Shown piece after piece: positions 28,449 to 37,349 of a stretch of DNA of 64,000 bases. This stretch comes from an uncultured Bartonella sp. (GTDB lineage: Bacteria; Pseudomonadota; Alphaproteobacteria; Rhizobiales; Rhizobiaceae). The stretch covers positions 310,001 through 374,000 of the forward strand of contig NZ_CAMLFE010000004.1 of NCBI RefSeq assembly GCF_946479275.1, read 5' to 3'. The notes under the pieces are model-generated. The model was given only the letters and a program-made list of their open reading frames with translations. It was not told the origin of the DNA and did no database searches. The translations under genes were made by a program, and so were the position numbers. The first letter of the stretch is position 1; the number at the start of each line of letters is the position of its first letter.

Positions 28449-29471
28449 ATGATGAGATTTTTTAGAAGCCTCGCAATGACTGTAGCATTTCTATGTTTGG
28501 CCGGCGGCCACGCATCAGCACAAACTGAAGTGACCGGAACGAATAATGGACAGCTACTGCAAGCTGGTGATCAGGCCTCGCAAACCGGCGGAAATGTGTC
28601 GCAACCTACGGCAAGTGCCGTTCAAACCGGTGAAAATGCTTTGAAAGCAGGCGAACAGGCTTTGCAATCGGCAGCTTCGCAGAGTTCGAATGCGGCTCAA
28701 GCCGTGACCGATACAGCCAAGCAGGCTGCTGACCATTTTGCTGCTTCCATTCCCCACGACCTTTCGCCCATCGGTATGTTTCTGAACGCAGACTGGGTTG
28801 TTAAAGTGGTCATGGTCGGACTGGCGCTTGCTTCGGTTGCAACGTGGGTTATTTTTATTGTCAAACTCATTGAAGTATCGGCTGTTAAAAGACGTGCAAG
28901 AGGAGCTATGCAGCAGGTCAATCGTGCGGGAAGTCTTTCCGAACTTGCCTTGGCAGTCAAAAATGACAAAGGCGTCGGCTCCCGCTTGGTACAGGCTGCA
29001 CAAGATGAAGTGGAAGCGTCGCTGGCAGCTGTGGATTCGGCTGGAACCGATGGCTTGAAAGAAAGACTGGGTTCGGTTCTCTCGCGCATTATTTCCGCTT
29101 CCGGTCGCCATGTTGCATTCGGTACCGGTGTTTTGGCAACAATCGGCGCCATTGGCCCGTTTGTCGGACTTTTCGGAACCGTATGGGGCATTATGAATTC
29201 CTTTATCGGCATTTCCCAAGCGCAAACAACCAATCTTGCTGTTGTGGCTCCGGGTATTGCCGAAGCACTTCTTGCAACAGCGATCGGCCTTGTTGCAGCT
29301 GTACCTGCCGTCATCATCTATAATGTCTTTGCCCGTTTGATTACCGGCTATCGTCAACAACTCATTGATGTCTCTGCAGGGATTGAACGTCTGGTGAGCC
29401 GTGATCTCGACTTCCGTAAGGTCAAGCGTGAAACAGCAGCAAGACCGAATTTGTCGATTGCCGCGGAGTAG
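28449..29471 (+). CDS. exbB: TonB-system energizer ExbB, long form
   Basis: A 340-residue protein: signal peptide (to about residue 24, ASA-QTE), then a ~75-residue Gln/Ala/Gly-rich periplasmic extension, then the three-helix ExbB core. The core holds [29 protein letters not shown]-like and [27 protein letters not shown] segments. With ExbD it powers TonB-dependent uptake of iron complexes. The Gln/Ala extension is usual in rhizobial ExbB and separates it from TolQ. A RirA-like box lies upstream. exbD follows 6 bp later; tonB does not. Confidence 0.92.
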   Translation: [340 protein letters not shown]

Positions 29472-29477
29472 GACGAG

Positions 29478-29909
29478 ATGGCGACAAAGCTTTCAGATCT
29501 TGACAATGATGAACTTGATGTCAGCCATGAAATCAATGTGACGCCGTTTATTGATGTTATTCTGGTTTTGCTCATCATTTTCATGGTTGCCGCACCTCTG
29601 GCTACAAGCGATATTCCGGTGCAACTGCCGACATCCTCGACACCGGCGCAACCAAAGCCGGATAAACCGGTCTATATAACATTGCAGCAGGATAAATCAC
29701 TTTATGTAGGTGAAGAAAAAGCGTCACTGGAAAATCTTAAAGAAACACTTGATCGGCTCACTTCGAACAATCATGAAGAAAAAATCTTCATTCGGGGTGA
29801 CGCAAGTGTGGAATATAGCGGCATCGTTGCCCTTCTTAACGAATTGCGCGCCGCCGGCTATACAAAAATAGGTCTTGTCGGTTTGGAAAAAGCGCCGGCA
29901 GCACAGTAA
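29478..29909 (+). CDS. exbD: TonB-system protein ExbD
   Basis: A 143-residue protein with one membrane helix containing the channel aspartate ([22 protein letters not shown], residues ~19-40). The periplasmic domain ends EYSGIVALLNELRAAGYTKIGLVGLE. Partner of ExbB, 6 bp upstream. No tonB gene follows; the next gene in the same direction is fdhE, after a terminator. Confidence 0.93.
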   Translation: MATKLSDLDNDELDVSHEINVTPFIDVILVLLIIFMVAAPLATSDIPVQLPTSSTPAQPKPDKPVYITLQQDKSLYVGEEKASLENLKETLDRLTSNNHEEKIFIRGDASVEYSGIVALLNELRAAGYTKIGLVGLEKAPAAQ

Positions 29910-29934
29910 CTACGCTATCAAGAAACATCGCATT

Positions 29935-29990
29935 GAACGCTCGCACTTGAAGCTTAATTGGGCTTTAAGTGCGTTCTATTTTTTGAGTTA
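29935..29990 (+). terminator. Terminator of exbBD
   Basis: GCACTTGAAGC / GCTTTAAGTGC stem with an outer GAAC/GTTC extension, followed by TATTTTTTG. It separates exbBD from the fdhE-sel genes. Confidence 0.8.
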
Positions 29991-30188
29991 TCGAAGTTGT
30001 GCACCCGCTTTACAGCAAAAGTTTTTTGGTGAAGGGAGGATCGATTTGATTTCTGGCCTTAATTTTTTAAGGCCCTGTATTTTGACTTTTATAAAGAATT
30101 GATTGCGACTTTTATAGCGAGCCCGTTGGACAAGACCCATTTTCCGGTTATAAAATTGACCAGATTAGAAAATGGAGTTCAATCAAAT

Positions 30189-31103
30189 ATGCCGCGCAAT
30201 AAAAAATTCGAAGGAGATATGACCGAAGTTGGCCATATGCGCACACCTCCTTTCGTCCGGCTTCCCGATATCAATACGTTATTCGAGGAACGGAGCAAAC
30301 GTTTTGAAGAGCTTGCTCCCACAAGTCCGGTTAAAGATTATATTGATTTCATGACTGAATTTACTGCAGCCCAGCAATTTGTCTGTAACGAGTTTGCTGC
30401 AAGCGATATTCCGACAACCGATCAGGATCAGGCTCAAAAATTCATTATGCCGCCGATCGACCGGCAGGCCGTTATATCGGCTCCTGTTTTTGGTGAGATT
30501 GCCAATAGTTTTTTCAAGGTTCTTGGCAAAAGAAAGCTGAAAGGTTCAAGCCTCCTTGCCCTTGAGGATACGAGAGCCAACGAGACAAAATGGCAAAACT
30601 GGGCTTCCGATATTGTTGCGCATAAATTGCCGCAGGAAAACCTCGCCCAGCATATTTATGTAACCGGTGCTTTGCAGGTTGTATTGACCTTGGCTGCAGC
30701 AAAACTCGATCCTAAGAAATTACAACCTATAGAAGGCAATCTTTGCCCCTGCTGCGGTGGTACCCATTCGGCTTCAATGATTGTCGGTTGGCCATCATCG
30801 GAAGGCATCAGGTTCTGTTCATGCCTTTATTGCGGATCCATGTGGCGCTATGTGCGCATCAAATGTACGTTTTGTGAAGAGACCAAGGGTATCAGTTTCC
30901 GCGAGATTGATGAGGGGCCGGGAACGATTCTTGCCGAGACATGTGATACTTGCAAACGCTATTGCAAACAGATGAATCATCAAAAAGACAGCCATTTCGA
31001 TGTATTTGCCGATGATATAGGTTCATTGGCACTTGATCTTTTGATGAAAGAGGACGGAACATTCAAAAGAGGTGCATTCAATCCATTTCTGGCGGGTTAT
31101 TGA
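30189..31103 (+). CDS. fdhE: Formate dehydrogenase maturation protein FdhE
   Basis: About 304 residues. The C-terminal half has paired rubredoxin-like knuckles: CPCCGG, CSCLYCG, CTFC and CDTCKRYC, as in FdhE, which binds iron and is needed for active respiratory formate dehydrogenase. The ATG at 30189 begins the protein-like part; the frame opens earlier at 30099. Its stop overlaps the selA start (TGATG). Being first in an operon with selA and selB ties it to selenium-dependent formate dehydrogenase. Confidence 0.9.
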   Translation: MPRNKKFEGDMTEVGHMRTPPFVRLPDINTLFEERSKRFEELAPTSPVKDYIDFMTEFTAAQQFVCNEFAASDIPTTDQDQAQKFIMPPIDRQAVISAPVFGEIANSFFKVLGKRKLKGSSLLALEDTRANETKWQNWASDIVAHKLPQENLAQHIYVTGALQVVLTLAAAKLDPKKLQPIEGNLCPCCGGTHSASMIVGWPSSEGIRFCSCLYCGSMWRYVRIKCTFCEETKGISFREIDEGPGTILAETCDTCKRYCKQMNHQKDSHFDVFADDIGSLALDLLMKEDGTFKRGAFNPFLAGY

Positions 31104-32485
31104 TGGTTGCAGATTTTTCTCTTTTACCTCCGGTCAACGCAATTCTTGCCGAACAATCGGCAAAAGAAGCGGAAGCCAAATTTGGTCATAGTGCAACGAT
31201 TGATGCTATCAGGGCGACCCTTGCCGACGAGCGAATTCTCATTAAAGCAGGACGCGCGCCGCGAACGAGCAATGTGCTTGCAATGATGGCGCTTGAACGT
31301 CTGGAGGTGGATGCCCAGTCGACCATGCGTGCCGTGTTCAACCTGACCGGCACGATATTGCACACCAATTTCGGACGTGCGCAACTGCCGGAAGTTGCAA
31401 TCCAGAATGCCGTTAATGCCATGCGTAACGCGGTTTCGCTGGAATATGACCTCGAAAGTGGCGAGCGGGGAGAACGCGACGACCATTTGCGCGAATTGAT
31501 TTGCGAACTTACCGGTGCGGAAGATGCGACCCTTGTCAACAATAATGCGGCAGCCGTTCTTCTGGTGTTGAATACGCTTGCTGGCAAACAGGGTGAAAGT
31601 ATTATTTCGCGTGGCGAACTTATCGAAATCGGCGGTGCTTTCCGTATGCCGGACATTATGGAAAGTGCCGGTTGCAAGTTGGTGGAAGTGGGAACAACCA
31701 ATCGCACACACCTTGCCGATTATGAAAAAGCAATCAATGAGGAAACCGCGCTTTTATTGAAAGTGCACACATCGAACTATCGTATCGAAGGATTTTCGTC
31801 ATCGGTTACCACAAAAGAACTCGCGGCATTGGCTGCAACGAATCATGTACCTTTCATGGAAGATCTTGGTTCGGGAACGCTCGTCAATCTCGTTGCTTTT
31901 GGTCTTCCCTATGAACCGACTGTTCAGGACGTTATTAAAGCCGGTGCGGATATTGTCACTTTTTCCGGCGACAAATTATTGGGGGGCGTACAGGCGGGCT
32001 TTATTATCGGCAAGCAGGAATTTGTTGCACGGGTCAATAAAAACCCCATGAAACGTTCGTTGCGTGTGGATAAGGTACGCCTCGCAGCACTGGAAGCGGT
32101 CTTGCGGGCCTATCGGAACGAAGAAAAACGGAATGCAACTATTCCGACCTTGCGTTATCTTTCGCGAACCCAAAGTGATATTGCCCATCAGGCAGCCGAT
32201 TTATGCGCCAAAATTAGCGATTTTTTTCAACCGGCTTATCGCGTGGAAATTTGTTCCTGTAACAGTCAGGTTGGCTCGGGTGCTATGCCAATGGAAACTT
32301 TGCCAAGCTATGGCATATCAATTAGCCCGGTTGATCCGGCAGTTTCGTTGACAGAATTGGCTTATCGTTTGCGCCAATTGCCAAAGCCCGTTATCGGACG
32401 CATGCATGCCAATCGGCTGGTTTTTGATTTGCGTTGTCTTGATGATACAAACGGTTTTGTTAACAATCTCGAAAAACTATCATGA
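31103..32485 (+). CDS. selA: L-seryl-tRNA(Sec) selenium transferase
   Basis: A PLP enzyme of 460 residues. The motif FSGDKLLGGVQAG near residue 290 holds the PLP lysine. The N-terminal GRAPRTSNVLAMMALERL and NLTGTILHTNFGRAQLPE segments are SelA-specific. It exchanges the serine on seryl-tRNA(Sec) for selenocysteine using selenophosphate from SelD. The start overlaps the fdhE stop by 1 nt and the stop overlaps selB (ATGA), so all three are translationally coupled. Confidence 0.96.
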   Translation: MVADFSLLPPVNAILAEQSAKEAEAKFGHSATIDAIRATLADERILIKAGRAPRTSNVLAMMALERLEVDAQSTMRAVFNLTGTILHTNFGRAQLPEVAIQNAVNAMRNAVSLEYDLESGERGERDDHLRELICELTGAEDATLVNNNAAAVLLVLNTLAGKQGESIISRGELIEIGGAFRMPDIMESAGCKLVEVGTTNRTHLADYEKAINEETALLLKVHTSNYRIEGFSSSVTTKELAALAATNHVPFMEDLGSGTLVNLVAFGLPYEPTVQDVIKAGADIVTFSGDKLLGGVQAGFIIGKQEFVARVNKNPMKRSLRVDKVRLAALEAVLRAYRNEEKRNATIPTLRYLSRTQSDIAHQAADLCAKISDFFQPAYRVEICSCNSQVGSGAMPMETLPSYGISISPVDPAVSLTELAYRLRQLPKPVIGRMHANRLVFDLRCLDDTNGFVNNLEKLS

Positions 32486-34410
32486 TTATTGGTACTGCCG
32501 GTCATATTGACCACGGAAAAACAGCTCTCGTCAGAGCACTGACAGGCATTGATACAGATCGTCTGCCACAGGAAAAACAGCGTGGTATCACTATTGAATT
32601 AGGTTTTGCCTATCAGACATTGAAAAATGGCGAGCGTATCGGTTTTGTGGATGTTCCGGGACACGAAAAACTCATTCATACTATGCTGACAGGTGCCGGT
32701 AGTATTGATTATGTCTTGCTGGTCGTCGCAGCCGATGACGGCATTATGCCCCAAACGCGCGAACATTTCGAAATATTGAAGCTTATGGGGTTAAAGCACG
32801 GGGTTGTTGTCATTACCCGCATCGACCTTGTTGATAAAGAGCGTGTTGAAGCATTGAAAGCGGAATTACACGAATTTCTCAAAGGTTCGTTTCTGGAAAA
32901 TGCACCGATATTTCCTGTGTCGTCATTGACCGGCGAGGGGATAGAGGCCCTTCGGGAAGAGATAGAAAACGCCGCTTCGCATTTGAAAAAACGTGTTTCC
33001 TATGGGCGGTTTCGCCATGCGATTGACCGGTGTTTTGTGCTTTCCGGTGCCGGCACAGTGGTGACGGGAACTGTACTTTCTGGCGAAGCATCGACCAATG
33101 ATCTTATGGTCATTGCACCCGATCATCTGCAAGCTCGGTTACGGTCGATCCATGTACAGGATGAGGTTTCTAATAAAGCAAAAACGGGCGACAGGGCAGC
33201 ACTCAATATTGTGGGCGAGGCAATCAACAAGGATAACGTCAAACGGGGAATGATGGTCATTGACCCGTTTCTTGATAAGCCGAGTCAAAGGTTCGATGTT
33301 CGTCTAACGATTCTTCCATCCGAACCAAAGCCTTTGAAACAATGGTTTCCTGTTCACTTGCACCATGGTTCGCTGGAAACCAATGCCCGTCTTGTATTTT
33401 TGTCGCAAGACACCATGAAAGCCGGTGAAACCGCTTATGTTCAGATTATTTCCGATAAAGCTATTATTGCCGCAAGCGGCGACCGCTTTGTCATTCGTGA
33501 TACATCGGCAAGCCGTACGATCGGCGGCGGTGTTATTCTTGACCCGCTAGCACCTGAACGGCACCGCCGCTCGCCTGAGCGTTTCAAATTTCTTGCCGCT
33601 ATGGAAAAAGAAGATAACCTTCAAGCTTTGTCGGCAATTCTGACATTGCCGCCTTATGGCATTGACTGGCTTTATTTTTGCCGTGCGCGTAACTTGTCTG
33701 AAGTCGAGGCGGGGAAACTTCTTTCGAGCGGTCATTTTGTTGTTCTCGAACATGGTCAAGACCGGTTTGTTATGGAACAACAGCAGGAACAGCGCCTGCA
33801 AAAAGCGATTGTCGATTATCTTGTCGAATTTCATAAAAACGAGCCTGATCTCTTCGGCGTTGGTCTTGAAAAATTGCGTCGTGACGTCGCTCGCGAAATT
33901 CGTGCTCCTTATTTTCGTGATCTGTTACAAAACGAAATTGACAAAGGCCGGTTGAAAATTCGCGGCGCCTGGGTTGGTCTTGCCGGTCATGAAGCCAAAT
34001 TATCGCCTGAAGATGAAGCAATCTGGCAACGTGTCTATAAAGTTTTGAAGGGTGAGGAGCGTTTCCGCCCGCCGCGCACGCGCGATTTTGCGCAAGAACT
34101 TGGAATCGACGAAAATCATATGCGGCAAATCCTCAAATCGTGCGCACGGATGGGGCGTGTCTATGAAGTGGCGCAAGATTATTTTTTCCCGCGCGAAGTG
34201 CTGGCTGAAATTATTATGATTATGCGGGACATTGCTGAAAAAAAGGAAAAGCACGAATTTGTCGCGGCCGATTTACGTGACCGGCTGAATAATGGCCGCA
34301 AAGTTTCCATTTTTCTGCTGGAATTTTTTGACCGCCACGGTGTGACAATTAGAAAAGGCGATATCAGAAGACTGAATCCGCATCGGCTTGACCTGTTTGC
34401 CGATAGTTAG
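32482..34410 (+). CDS. selB: Selenocysteine-specific elongation factor SelB
   Basis: A 642-residue protein. The GTPase domain has G1 [13 protein letters not shown]3 DVPGHEK and G4 TRID; EF-Tu-like domains follow to about residue 370. The rest is a winged-helix array ([43 protein letters not shown]) that binds the SECIS hairpin. It carries Sec-tRNA(Sec) to the ribosome at UGA. Overlaps selA by 4 nt; the tRNA-Sec gene begins 38 bp after its stop. Its target in this window is fdhA. Confidence 0.96.
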   Translation: MIIGTAGHIDHGKTALVRALTGIDTDRLPQEKQRGITIELGFAYQTLKNGERIGFVDVPGHEKLIHTMLTGAGSIDYVLLVVAADDGIMPQTREHFEILKLMGLKHGVVVITRIDLVDKERVEALKAELHEFLKGSFLENAPIFPVSSLTGEGIEALREEIENAASHLKKRVSYGRFRHAIDRCFVLSGAGTVVTGTVLSGEASTNDLMVIAPDHLQARLRSIHVQDEVSNKAKTGDRAALNIVGEAINKDNVKRGMMVIDPFLDKPSQRFDVRLTILPSEPKPLKQWFPVHLHHGSLETNARLVFLSQDTMKAGETAYVQIISDKAIIAASGDRFVIRDTSASRTIGGGVILDPLAPERHRRSPERFKFLAAMEKEDNLQALSAILTLPPYGIDWLYFCRARNLSEVEAGKLLSSGHFVVLEHGQDRFVMEQQQEQRLQKAIVDYLVEFHKNEPDLFGVGLEKLRRDVAREIRAPYFRDLLQNEIDKGRLKIRGAWVGLAGHEAKLSPEDEAIWQRVYKVLKGEERFRPPRTRDFAQELGIDENHMRQILKSCARMGRVYEVAQDYFFPREVLAEIIMIMRDIAEKKEKHEFVAADLRDRLNNGRKVSIFLLEFFDRHGVTIRKGDIRRLNPHRLDLFADS

Positions 34411-34447
34411 ACTTGCAGTTTCTGCCTAAAAGCAGCATAAGACAATC

Positions 34448-34543
34448 GGAAGGGCTTTTCATCCGGTGATGGATGCGGCCTTCAAAGCCGTAAGGGGCCG
34501 TGAGACGGTCTTTTATGGGTTCGACTCCCATGCTCTTCCGCCA
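34448..34543 (+). tRNA. selC: tRNA-Sec (anticodon TCA)
   Basis: A 96-nt gene with encoded CCA. The acceptor stem has 8 bp (GGAAGGGC with GCTCTTCC, one G-U pair), as in bacterial tRNA-Sec. The D stem is CATCC/GGATG, the anticodon loop CTTCAAA with anticodon TCA, the variable arm has about 8 bp, and the T arm is ATGGG-TTCGACT-CCCAT. It lies directly after selB, so fdhE-selA-selB-selC form one unit. Confidence 0.95.
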
Positions 34544-34877
34544 ATTATTTTCAATTGAATGACGTTCAGTTGAAGCACATTGCTTGTCATTACTGTTTCC
34601 GGATTGTTTTTATTGCCGTGACACATCAAGCGTCAGGAAAGGCATAAGCTATTGAGCTTCGGGAAAAAAGAAAAACAACGAACGTTAGAAACGTGTTCGG
34701 CTTGGTTCGTCCTCTGCAAAGCAGGGGTCATCAATATAGTTTTTTGAAATCAGCGGGATGTGCATCCGCGAACTTCTCGAAACCCGATCAGGAAAAACCG
34801 GTTTGCCATCAACGGGCAAATAAAAAAGGAAAGCCACAAGCAAAAAAGTAGGTCATAAACAAAAAACGCGGGAAAAC
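34544..34877. other. Intergenic region after tRNA-Sec
   Basis: No gene was recognised. Several short complementary arms exist (CCTCTGC/GCAGGGG near 34711-34727, GCGGGATG/CATCC near 34753-34766), which could be part of the tRNA-Sec transcript tail or a small RNA. Evidence is weak. Confidence 0.3.
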
Positions 34878-34907
34878 AAAAAGACGGGTAATTACCCGTC
34901 TTTTTTT
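34878..34907. terminator. Bidirectional terminator between selC and the DUF4167 gene
   Basis: AAAAAGACGGGTAA / TTACCCGTCTTTTT, an almost perfect palindrome with A and T runs at the ends; it can serve both converging units. Confidence 0.85.
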
Positions 34908-34927
34908 AATGAATATCACAGAATAGT

Positions 34928-35587
34928 TTAGGCTTCTTCTTCAGCCTTTTCCACTTTCGGCTTTATCGTGCGTCTGCGACGCGGCTTCTTTTCAACAACC
35001 TCTTCGGCTTCAACCGTCTTTTCAACCGATGCTTCAGGAGCCTTCGCTTTTTCTTTTGCTTCCTCTGCGGCTTCGTTTTCGCCAACATCATCAGAACGAT
35101 TTACTGGAGCACTGCGACGACGCGGTGCACGACGGGTTTTCTTGAGTTCAACGACTTTCCCGACTTCCCCGGTATCTTCCGAAAGAGCGACTTCGGCAGG
35201 GACCCCCTGAATTTCCGGTTGCGGGCCACTTCCCGCAGCTTCATGTTCCTCATTCAGTTCCAAAGAAACAACCGGGGAGTTCTCATCCTCTTCATCGTCA
35301 TCAATCAGTTCTTCACGCTGGATCGGCTGAGGCATTTGTGCTTGGGCCGCCAGAATAATGCGAACATAGTGTTCGGCATGTTGAAGGTAATTTTCTGCCA
35401 TCACTCTGTCACCGGCAGCCTGAGCATCCCGTGCCAGAGCGGTATATTTATCTGCTATATGTTGTGCATTACCACGAATTTTTACATCCGGTCCGTTGCT
35501 TTCATAATTGCGTGAAAGAGGATTTGGACCGCGACGATTATTATTATTGTTGCGTCCACGGATGCGCCTATTTTGTTGTGGCCTCAT
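34928..35587 (-). CDS. DUF4167 domain protein, RNA-binding-like
   Basis: A 219-residue protein. The N-terminus is Arg/Asn-rich (MRPQQNRRIRGRNNNNNRR), followed by the conserved DUF4167 helix region (NPLSRNYESNGPDVKIRGNAQHI...KYTALARDAQAAGDRVMAENYLQHAEHYVRI, residues ~22-75). The rest is acidic, with basic patches RRAPRRRS and KKPRRRRTIKPK. The family is widespread in Rhizobiales and usually lies beside prfA-prmC and clpB. Here it sits between selC and selD, far from clpB, which implies rearrangement. Function unknown. Confidence 0.82.
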   Translation of the reverse strand: MRPQQNRRIRGRNNNNNRRGPNPLSRNYESNGPDVKIRGNAQHIADKYTALARDAQAAGDRVMAENYLQHAEHYVRIILAAQAQMPQPIQREELIDDDEEDENSPVVSLELNEEHEAAGSGPQPEIQGVPAEVALSEDTGEVGKVVELKKTRRAPRRRSAPVNRSDDVGENEAAEEAKEKAKAPEASVEKTVEAEEVVEKKPRRRRTIKPKVEKAEEEA

Positions 35588-35959
35588 AATGATCTCTTTA
35601 AGAATATGTTTTATCTAATTTTATTCAGTTGATTTTCAGACAAGAATATTATGGCGTTCGCGCCAATATCCGTTTTTGATTATGCTTGTTGACAAGCCAT
35701 CAAGCTCAAATCAATTTTTTGAAAATCTCGAAAAGCCTATGGAAACGACTCCAACAGCTATGTTCCACGACGATTTATTTGATATCCGGCAAATTAGCGT
35801 TCTTCAACCAAATTGCCAAGCATTTTTTTTAAAAATCATCATCTTATTCAAATGAAAAGAGAAATTCGTTTGTGAAATTTGTTCATATCATCGAATTAAC
35901 GATCATTCGGGCGGGTATTGACAATTGCCAACCCGCCCGTTTGTGAAAAACCACTCGAA
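35588..35959. other. Intergenic region between selD and the DUF4167 gene, with a long GC-rich hairpin
   Basis: CGGGCGGGT / ACCCGCCCG (35909-35939) with a 13-nt loop lies about 20 bp past the selD stop and is probably the selD transcript end, although no U tract follows on the minus strand. The remaining ~320 bp is AT-rich upstream sequence of the DUF4167 gene; no further gene was seen. Confidence 0.45.
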
Positions 35960-37003
35960 TCACTCTTCGATCACAACCTTTGGAGTGCCACTGCGCACTT
36001 CGCCGATAATGGTGGAAAGCGGATAGCCCTGGCTTTTGGCATAGGCAACGATCGACTGTGCTTTCTCAGGCGAGATTGACACAAGAAGGCCACCGGACGT
36101 TTGCGGATCGGTCAACAAAAAGCGTTTATAGTCAGGATAATTTTCCGGCAATACAATGTGTTCGCCATAGCTATCCCAATTGCGACGTGAAGCACCGGTA
36201 AAGCAACCGTCTTTGGCTAGCGTTTCGGCCTCGGTGAGAAAGGGAATTTTCGAATAATTTATGGCAATCTCGACATTGGAGCCTTGTGCCATTTCAAGGC
36301 TATGCCCCAAAATCCCGAAGCCGGTTACATCGGTTAACGCGTGAACATCCGGATTCTTTCCGAGTTCTGTGCCGATTTTATTAAGAAGCGTCATTGACGC
36401 AATCATTTCCTGATAGGCTTTGTCAGAAAGTTTTCCGGTTTTGAATGCATGCGAATAAACGCCGACACCGATACCTTTCATAAGTACCAGTTTGTCGCCC
36501 GCATGGGCGCGGGCATTCAATTTGATCTCGTCTTTTTTGCAAATTCCGATAACCGCCAAACCATAGACCGGTTCGGGATTGTCGATCGAATGACCACCGG
36601 CGACAGCAATTCCGGCTTCGGCCGCTTTTTGTCGCCCGCCTTTTAAAATCTCACCGACAATTGCCGGATCGATTTTATCAACCGGCATGCCAAGGATTGC
36701 GAGCGACATGATAGGCTTTCCGCCCATAGCATAAACGTCGGAAATAGCATTGGTCGCAGCAATTTGGCCAAATGTGACGGGATCATCCACCATCGGCATG
36801 AAAAAGTCTGTGGTAGCAATAACGCAAGTACCGTCGTCAAGCTCATAAATAGCAGCGTCGTCACTTGTTTCGGTTCCTACCAATAGATGTTCAAATGGTC
36901 CATACTCCGGCTGGTTTTTCAGCATTTTCTGCAAAACGGAGGGTGCCAGTTTACAACCGCAACCCCCACCGTGAGCAAGACTTGTCAAACGGAAGGGTGT
37001 CAT
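35960..37003 (-). CDS. selD: Selenide, water dikinase (selenophosphate synthase)
   Basis: A 347-residue protein. The N-terminal [11 protein letters not shown] segment holds the catalytic cysteine (Cys, not Sec) and lysine. ATP-binding motifs follow ([58 protein letters not shown]). It makes selenophosphate from selenide and ATP for SelA. It is divergent from fdhA, with 346 bp and a perfect inverted repeat between. Presence with selA, selB and selC completes the pathway. Confidence 0.96.
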   Translation of the reverse strand: MTPFRLTSLAHGGGCGCKLAPSVLQKMLKNQPEYGPFEHLLVGTETSDDAAIYELDDGTCVIATTDFFMPMVDDPVTFGQIAATNAISDVYAMGGKPIMSLAILGMPVDKIDPAIVGEILKGGRQKAAEAGIAVAGGHSIDNPEPVYGLAVIGICKKDEIKLNARAHAGDKLVLMKGIGVGVYSHAFKTGKLSDKAYQEMIASMTLLNKIGTELGKNPDVHALTDVTGFGILGHSLEMAQGSNVEIAINYSKIPFLTEAETLAKDGCFTGASRRNWDSYGEHIVLPENYPDYKRFLLTDPQTSGGLLVSISPEKAQSIVAYAKSQGYPLSTIIGEVRSGTPKVVIEE

Positions 37004-37349
37004 CGAAGTTTCCTTTTTAAATATTCAATTTTGTGTGGGTATCAAAGATATCCAACAGTTTGACAATATTAGCATTTGTCAAACATACGTGCAATGTAGC
37101 TCATTTTTATCACGATCATTCGCCTGTGTTCACAAAAACGTCAACGCCATCGGGAAAGCGATTGCATTATTGTCTTTCAGGATCCATATGGAGAAGTTGC
37201 GAATGATCTTCCCCGATCAATAGAATCCGTTTTTGTAGCGACAGGGTATCAAGCAGACTTGTTTGAAACTCGATTGGTTGCTATGGAACGATTATTGATC
37301 TAAAATAAATAGCGTGTGGGACGATCAAAAATACAAGAGGAATGCCCGT
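37004..37349. other. Divergent promoter region selD / fdhA
   Basis: This 346-bp region serves both selD (left) and fdhA (right). The inverted repeat at 37058-37084 is its only striking element and lies nearer selD. No convincing sigma-70 or sigma-54 promoter for fdhA was identified by eye. No gene is supported inside. Confidence 0.5.
37058..37084. promoter_or_regulatory. Perfect 9-bp inverted repeat, candidate operator
   Basis: GTTTGACAA (37058-37066) and TTGTCAAAC (37076-37084) are perfectly complementary across a 9-bp spacer, giving a centre-to-centre distance of 18 bp. Both arms contain TTGACA, so the repeat could also overlap -35 elements. It lies 54 bp upstream of selD and ~265 bp upstream of fdhA. 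The cognate regulator is unknown and none is encoded nearby. Confidence 0.5.
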
